DNA from: Clarireedia homoeocarpa
Taxonomy: Eukaryota; Ascomycota; Leotiomycetes; Helotiales; Rutstroemiaceae
Assembly: GCA_001465935.1 (NCBI GenBank)
Contig: LNKV01000016.1
Coordinates: forward strand, 124,001-188,000
Length of the DNA: 64,000 bases
Reading direction: 5' to 3'
Shown here: positions 59,225 to 64,000 of the stretch, one piece after another
How positions within the stretch are numbered: position 1 is the first letter of the stretch
Layout: each line of letters begins with the position of its first letter
Notes under the pieces: model-generated
Databases searched by the model: none
What the model was told of the DNA's origin: nothing
The model's input: the letters and a program-made list of their open reading frames with translations, nothing else
Made by a program: the position numbers and the translations under genes

Positions 59225-59499
59225 TATACTACTAGGAGGAAGTCATATACCGATCGAGACGAACGAAATATAGTACAGTATATACGGTTAAACCCAAAGT
59301 ATGCATATGCCCATGTCAAAAGCTTCTTAAATCTCAAATGCAGCAAGACTACGATTATGCAGGCATTAAGAGAGTATAAAATCACCAATTGGAGAGCTAA
59401 GAGGCGCCCAGAGCTCTCAGAGGAACATGTACTCAAGCGGCTTGCCTGGTGTGAGAATGATATGGATCTCATTCTCACACGTACTTAGTCTGGAGAGGA

Positions 59500-60145
59500 T
59501 TAACAGCGGAGGAATAGGGCCTGGTCCTGTGGAGTGATAAGTGTTCGGTGGAATAGGGGCGGGGCAAACGCCAAGAATGGGTATTCTGTATGCCGGCAGA
59601 TACATGGAAGAGAGCGATAAGTGTTCGGCGGAATAGGGGCGGGGCAAACGCCAAGAATGGGTATTCTGTATGCCGGCAGATACATGGAAGAGAGCGATAA
59701 GTGTTCGGCGGAATAGGGGCGGGGCAAACGCAAAGAATGGATATTCTGTACGCCGGCAGATACATGGAAGCGAGTGATAAGTGTTCGGTGGAATAGGGGC
59801 GGGGCAAACGCTAAGAATGGGTATTCTGTATGCCGGCAGATACTTTAGTTACAGGCCAAATAAAAGCAAACACTGGGTCTTGTAACACTTGTAGCAGTTA
59901 ATACTACTTTGGTATAATATATAAGAAAACAGGATTGATTTGTAGTATAAAAGCTATTCATCTGCTTGAGATGTTACTATATCAAGCAAGGTGCTAGAAA
60001 TTTCTATGACCCAGTGTTTATCGTTATTCGGCCAACTACTAAAGTACATGGAAGAGAGCGATAAGTGTTCGGTGGAATAGGGGCGGGGCAAACGCCAAGA
60101 ATGGGTATTCTGTACGCCAGCAGATACATGGAAGAAAGAGATAGT
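59500..60145. repeat. 80-bp minisatellite, five units, the fourth split by a MITE
   Basis: The word GTGTTCGG recurs at 59541, 59621, 59701, 59781 and 60065. The first four are spaced exactly 80 bp, and the fifth is offset by 80 plus 204 bp, exactly the 202-bp MITE plus its 2-bp target duplication. Units contain GGAATAGGGGCGGGGCAAAC and GCCGGCAGATACATGGAAG and differ by only a few bases. The minus strand stays open in all three frames over the array, but this is a by-product of repetition with a length not divisible by three. Confidence 0.92.
59843..60044. mobile_element. MITE, 202 bp, 38-bp terminal inverted repeats, TA duplication
   Basis: The left end CTTTAGTTACAGGCC and, about 25 bp in, AAACACTGGGTC are mirrored at the right by GACCCAGTGTTT and GGCCAACTACTAAAG. 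TA occurs on both sides (59841-59842 and 60045-60046). Removing the element and one TA restores an intact 80-bp minisatellite unit (CAGATACATGG), which proves the insertion. Tc1/mariner-type by its TA target. Confidence 0.92.
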
Positions 60146-60169
60146 TCAAACCTATGTTGTAAAACCAAA

Positions 60170-60220
60170 TATAAGCCCAAATTGTCACTTCTCTAGAAGT
60201 GGCATCACTTTTGGAGTTTT
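60170..60220 (-). repeat. 51-bp imperfect palindrome, copy 2
   Basis: Its reverse complement matches 38096-38146 at 49 of 51 positions. Here it lies between the helix-turn-helix and DDE parts of element B. Confidence 0.85.
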
Positions 60221-60414
60221 CATATATAGTATAAACAAGAATATGAAGGTTATAGTCTGGGGAGCATTTTGGGATACTGGGAGGACCTCACATTATATCA
60301 TAGATCGAAATTTTGCAGCGAAGAAGTATGGGTACAGTGCCAACTTTTACCTTGAGGTACTTGAGGCCGAAGTAGGACCTGCGTTCGAGAAGTTAGATCC
60401 TGGCTATATCTTTA

Positions 60415-60569
60415 CTTAGTAGCCGGGATAACAAAGGTTAATATATATACCCTGGTTATTGTTGAAATTCCATATAATTGTAGAATCTTGACGATATGAT
60501 TCAACAAAACCCCCCTTGTTGATAGAATATATCAGAATAAATTTAACCTTTGTTTCCCCGGCTATTATG
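60415..60569. mobile_element. MITE, 155 bp, TA duplication, inside the transposase DDE region
   Basis: The left end CTTAGTAGCCGGGATAACAA and the reverse complement of the right end CATAATAGCCGGGGAAACAA agree at 23 of 27 terminal bases. TA flanks it at 60413-60414 and 60570-60571. Removing the element plus one TA joins ATCTTTATG-TAG-GATAAT, which reads I-F-M-stop-D-N, the transposase motif FMQDN with Gln changed to a stop. Confidence 0.92.
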
Positions 60570-60760
60570 TATGTAGGATAATACTCCTATCCATCGAGCT
60601 TATAAAGTTACAGCATGGTTCAGGCAACATAGGATCGATATATTAAAGGACTAGCCACTATACTCCCCGGATCTGAACCCGATTGAGTATATCTGGTAGC
60701 ACTTAAAAGTACGAATATAAGTGGTCTAGTACTGTAGAGTAGGTAAGTTGTCGCTGAGTA

Positions 60761-61793
60761 AGATTATTATCAATTTTTACCGGGGTGTGGCTTGTGAATT
60801 TTACTTCACCACTTGAGCGGCACGTATTTTCCCACGGCATCTTTTCATCTCATCTTACAAAACTTGGCGGACATCAACCCGTTACATTTTCCCCTCATAT
60901 CGGAGCGGGGTTTTCCTGATAGATGCTGCTTATGTTGGATAGCTTTCCATTTGCCACCTTTACACTGCTATGGGCCTGCATTCTTGAGTCCCACACCACA
61001 GCTATGGTACTTTTACAAACCAGGAAACGAGGATGAGTTCCTTTTCCCTATGATGATAAAGGATATTACCGAAGCTGCATGCATGCGGGGATTGAGAGCG
61101 CGGGTCTAATAGAGTTGTCATTTCCACAAACTTGGTTATACAACTAAAATCTGACTGTGTTTTCTAGCAAGAGGTATGGCATACATGGTCCAAGAAAAAC
61201 CGGGAACTCCCTGGTTTCAACGACTTGGAGATTTCACCCATAGACCTATAGTGCTACTGAACGTACAGTAGCTGCCAAGCCTTTGCTAGAAAAGCAGTGT
61301 TAGTGGAGCAAACAACAGTCAGGCTCGAGTTCGTGCTTAGCGCTGTAGAATCAGCATCATTTCTTATAAGATACTATCGATGACAAGTTTTGCATTAACT
61401 TTTAGAGCAAATGTCGTCCTGTGTTACCACACTATTGAACGCTTAGGAAAGCAGCCCCTGGCGTCCGCCAATGGTTGTTCGGAAGTCTGAGAGAAAACCT
61501 TCAAGCTTCTTGGTCCAAGCCCTATACCCGTGCCTCTCGCAGCGAATAGTAGAAATCGACTGTGTGACAATGCAGTCATGAGTAACGGCACGCGCATATC
61601 ATACAATAACTGGGTCTTGGGGATTAATTAGCCTATGCAACGGCCCGTTCAAGTGTCTGGGTGTCTTGATGTTGGTGCCGCGACCTAAGCTGCGTGGATG
61701 AGAGACTTTGAGAAAGTATAAAAGCTTGGTCATGCCCATTTCACGGGAATCCGAGACTCCTGCATTGCAACCCGACCGGAGAGTGTCATCAGC
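60761..61793. other. Region between element B and the short tyrosinase
   Basis: About 1 kb. Frames of up to 98 codons occur but lack an ATG start or family match. The right end is the tyrosinase promoter, with TATAAAAG at 61717-61724. Confidence 0.45.
61717..61724 (+). promoter_or_regulatory. TATA box of the short tyrosinase gene
   Basis: TATAAAAG about 70 bp ahead of the ATG at 61794, a good core-promoter position. Confidence 0.55.
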
Positions 61794-63238
61794 ATGCATC
61801 TATTTTACCTAAACATTGTTTCAGGTTACGCCCTTCTACAACTACTCAATGTTGTTGAAGCAGTGTACTACCCTCCTGACGCAGTTGATCTGCTAGCGGT
61901 CAACGGGCTCGCGAAGCTTGCCGCATATCAAGCCACATATGATCCTAACAACAAGTGTACGGTCAAGAATGCTATAAAGCGTAGGGAATGGTAGGTTCGC
62001 TGATATACCGCCAAGTACTAGTGACTGATCAGAGCAAGGAGCGATTTATCAGGAGCAGAACGAATCGCATACACAGATGCTGTTCTGTGCTTGCAGTCCA
62101 AACCATCAATCACTCCATCTGAGGTTGTCCCAGGTGCACGAAGCCGTTATGATGACTTTGTTGCGACGCACATGAATCAGACTTTAACTATTCATCAAAC
62201 AGTAAGTTCTTTGAACGGCTATCAGAGAAGTAACTCCAAGTCTAACTTTCTAGGGTAACTTTCTTGGTTGGCATAGATACTTCGTCCATACGTACGAGAA
62301 AGCACTTCGGGACGAGTGTGGATATAAAGGATATCAGCCTGTGAGTTTCATTGCCGTTCTGTGCAGATCGTAGAGCTAACAGCATGGAGTATTGGAACTG
62401 GGGTAGATATGCTGCAGACCCAATACATTCTCCTCTGTTTGATGGTAGCCCAACCTCTATGAGTGGTAATGGTCTATACTATAATCATACTGGCGTCCCT
62501 GTTCCTGGAGGACTACCACCATTCGACATAATTCCCCCTAGTGTCGGTGGTGGTTGTGTAACTACCGGACCCTTCAAGAAGTAAGCGACTTCCAACTGTC
62601 CTAGATATACTAGACTGATATATGTGTAGCATGTCGGTCAATCTCGGACCATTGTCAGCCACGATCTCCGGTGTCCCTGCAAACCCACAATCAGATGGAT
62701 ACGGATACAATCCTCGGTGCTTACGTCGAGACGTCAATGTCAACAGTGCGGCCGTCACAAAAACCAACTACACCTACGACCTTATAACTGCACCCTTGAA
62801 TGCGGATATATATTGGTTTCAAACGGTCATGGAAGGCCAATTCAGCGTTGGGCGGTGGGGAGTTCATACTGGTGGACATTTTACAATCGGTGGAGATCCA
62901 GGTGGTGTACGTTTTCAAAGTTTCTAGCTTCTCCTCGTCTTCTGAGTCCCCATACTGACTGATGCAAATAGGATTTCTACGCCTCGCCAGGCGACCCGGC
63001 GTTTTGGCTTCATCATGGAATGATCGATCGAGTGTGGTGGATTTGGCAGATTCAGGATTTGGAGAAGAGGCAACATGCTGTCTCGGAGACAATTACTTTG
63101 GGCAATATCCCTCCCAGTCGCAACACGACGTTGGAAGATTTGCAGGATCTCGGATATAATGCTGGGCCAGTGCCCCTGGGTGACTTGATGAGTACTCTCG
63201 GTGGGTTGAATGGGGAGTTCTGTTATATATATGTTTGA
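61794..63238 (+). CDS. Short secreted tyrosinase-like copper enzyme
   Basis: Di-copper oxidase of the tyrosinase superfamily, probably secreted. Six exons: 61794-61990, 62039-62201, 62254-62340, 62390-62580, 62630-62906 and 62972-63238, giving 393 residues. A hydrophobic leader (MHLFYLNIVSGYALLQLLNV, ending near VEA) looks like a signal peptide. CuA ligands are in ATHMNQ, TIHQT and LGWHRYFVHTYE. CuB ligands are in GVHTGGHF and PAFWLHHGMIDRVWW. Several Cys (KCTVKN, LCLQS, ECGY, GGCVTT, RCLRR) suggest disulfides. Acceptors at GAGCAAG (intron 1) and ATGGAG (intron 3) are needed to restore REWSDLSGAERIAY and GYQPYWNWGRY. It lacks the C-x-H and long C-terminal cap of the other tyrosinase at 34.5-36.7 kb, so it belongs to a different subgroup. 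Substrate unknown. Confidence 0.92.
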
Positions 63239-63729
63239 GCCAGAAATCCCTTGCCCAGAGTTATGAAAGTCGAAGTGGGGGTAGGAGAAGTAATTCTTTG
63301 CATGTGGAAAAATGTGGTGAGACGGAACGAGTGCGACGGCGAGGTCCAGTAATTAAATACAGCAGCATAAATGCCGAGTTGTGCAAGCTAATCATGACGT
63401 GCATTCCAGCCTGTCAGTGGCTCATTAGATACCGAAAATAGTGAGACACTCAGGGCACATGCACCTATTGACAGGGGTTGATAGCGAGTTATCGTGGCAC
63501 ATGCATGCCTTATCAGTCACTGGATAGCTTGGATAGCTCTCTGTAGGCTCTCCCTTTGTCTGATATTGATTCACGTCCGTTCATCTTCTCTCTATCTCAT
63601 CACCGCTCTTTTGTATATATACCATCAGGTCCTGAAAGCGCTCATTCATAATCCCTTCAATCCCCCCCAGAAAACATTCCATCGTCCATCGGTCTCTACA
63701 ACCACATTGTACCGCTCCGATAAGCAATC
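63239..63729. other. Intergenic region and promoter of the RNase T2 gene
   Basis: About 490 bp. A TATATATA run at about 63614-63621 lies about 110 bp before the RNase ATG, and the leader is C-rich. No other gene is seen. Confidence 0.5.
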
Positions 63730-64000
63730 ATGTCAGCCAACACAACCCCGTCCTTCCCATCCGTGCGAAAGATCATTTCTTTTGCAGGCGGGCTACTCTC
63801 CCAAATGCCCCTTAATTCCAACCCATCGTCCTTTTCATCCGTGGATGCGACATCCCGACCATACGAGCCCTTCAAGAACGCTCACTCATGTCCCTCCGAC
63901 GCGCCAGTCTCCTGTCACAACAGCACCGCTGCGCCAGACTCATGTTGTTTCATTTACCCCGGAGGCCAGCTTCTGCAGACGCAGTTCTGGGACTACAGTC
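63730..64000 (+). CDS. Ribonuclease T2 family protein, 5' part only
   Basis: Start of a T2-type endoribonuclease, normally a secreted or vacuolar enzyme that cleaves RNA to 2',3'-cyclic phosphates. The frame is open from the ATG at 63730 to the window end (90 codons). The family start is visible: SCPSDAPVSCHNSTAAPDSC and CFIYPGGQLLQTQFWDYS, with the expected Cys spacing and the QTQFWDY lead-in to the first catalytic region, which lies beyond the window. The first ~50 residues, rich in Ser and Pro, do not form an obvious signal peptide. Confidence 0.85.
   Translation, partial: MSANTTPSFPSVRKIISFAGGLLSQMPLNSNPSSFSSVDATSRPYEPFKNAHSCPSDAPVSCHNSTAAPDSCCFIYPGGQLLQTQFWDYS

Larger units (their letters stand above)
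58890..60760 (+). mobile_element. Decayed Tc1/mariner-type DNA transposon, element B, invaded by other repeats
   Basis: The left end shares GCGAAA and AAAATCGCGATTTT with element A at 48 kb. Transposase pieces follow in order: IPNRIAKDLDCTRQAVVHTI (about 59050-59110), KSYTDRDERNIVQYIRLNPK and LAWCENDMDLILT (59239-59478), MKVIVWGAFWDTGR and HYIIDRNFAAKKYGYSANFY (60243-60345), DNTPIHRAYKVTAWF and YSPDLNPIEYIW (60577-60700). Stops at Gln and Trp codons (CAG to TAG, TGG to TAG) suggest RIP. Insertions split it: hairpin MITE 59151-59224, minisatellite about 59500-60145, MITE 59843-60044, 51-bp palindrome 60170-60220, MITE 60415-60569. I could not fix the right terminus, so the end is approximate. 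Confidence 0.85.

Noticed and set aside
59417..59807. Overlapping leftward frames of 76-110 codons with repeated Pro/Tyr/His-rich peptides
   Set aside because: All three frames are open because an 80-bp unit without stops is repeated; there is no family match and the host sequence is transposon debris.
59541..60145. Regularly spaced repeats that could suggest a CRISPR array
   Set aside because: The whole 80-bp unit is repeated with no unique spacers, and the genome is eukaryotic.
60813..61109. 98-codon frame right of element B
   Set aside because: It begins at TTG, has no family similarity and lies beside transposon debris.

Overview
This window is nuclear DNA of a filamentous ascomycete. 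The evidence is many short GT-AG introns (about 41-195 bp, mostly 47-70), a HET-domain gene, fungal-type transcription factor, tyrosinase, P450 and siderophore-transporter genes, and C-to-T decayed (RIP-like) Tc1/mariner relics. The style suggests a leotiomycete such as a Botrytis/Sclerotinia relative; that placement is inference, not measurement. I rebuilt exon structures by hand from splice signals, reading frame and protein-family continuity.

Layout. 1-3937 (-): SNF2/RING translocase, 3' end off the window. 5659-8018 (+): HET-domain protein. 9098-9894 (+) O-methyltransferase, 10480-13048 (+) two-finger C2H2 transcription factor, 13279-14231 (-) a frameshifted MFS transporter pseudogene: possibly the remains of a small metabolite cluster. 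14844-16679 (-): vacuolar Ca2+/H+ exchanger. 16.7-24.8 kb: an 8-kb gene desert with many microsatellites, an A47 tract and a 42-bp scrap of large-subunit rDNA. 24809-26309 (-) pyruvate dehydrogenase E2 and 26922-32433 (+) the Sec7 Arf-GEF diverge from a 612-bp spacer. 33048-34262 (+): tartrate-dehydrogenase-type enzyme. 34523-36691 (-): tyrosinase.

37.5-39.7 kb holds a solo LTR and transposon debris. Then comes a compact housekeeping block: TIP41 (-), Aurora kinase (+), ATP23 (-), glutamate 5-kinase (+), followed by a P450 (-). 48.0-49.4 kb is a Tc1-like relic. 49813-52013 (-) is an NCS1 nucleobase permease. 54249-56272 (+) is a siderophore-type MFS transporter with one in-frame stop. 56665-57159 is a hAT-type MITE with an 8-bp target duplication. 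57620-58689 (-) is the mitochondrial rhomboid protease. 58.9-60.75 kb is a second Tc1-like relic, invaded by at least three MITEs and an 80-bp minisatellite. 61794-63238 (+) is a second, short secreted tyrosinase, and 63730 to the end is the start of an RNase T2.

The most unusual content is the nested mobile DNA between 56.5 and 60.75 kb, whose insertion order can be read from intact target-site duplications, and the shared hairpin elements that link it to 38.1 kb and 48.7 kb. I did not find a clearly novel multi-gene system. The nested MITE stack, the perfect 19-bp inverted repeat upstream of the methyltransferase, the decaying OMT/TF/MFS group and the rDNA scrap are the best candidates for follow-up.
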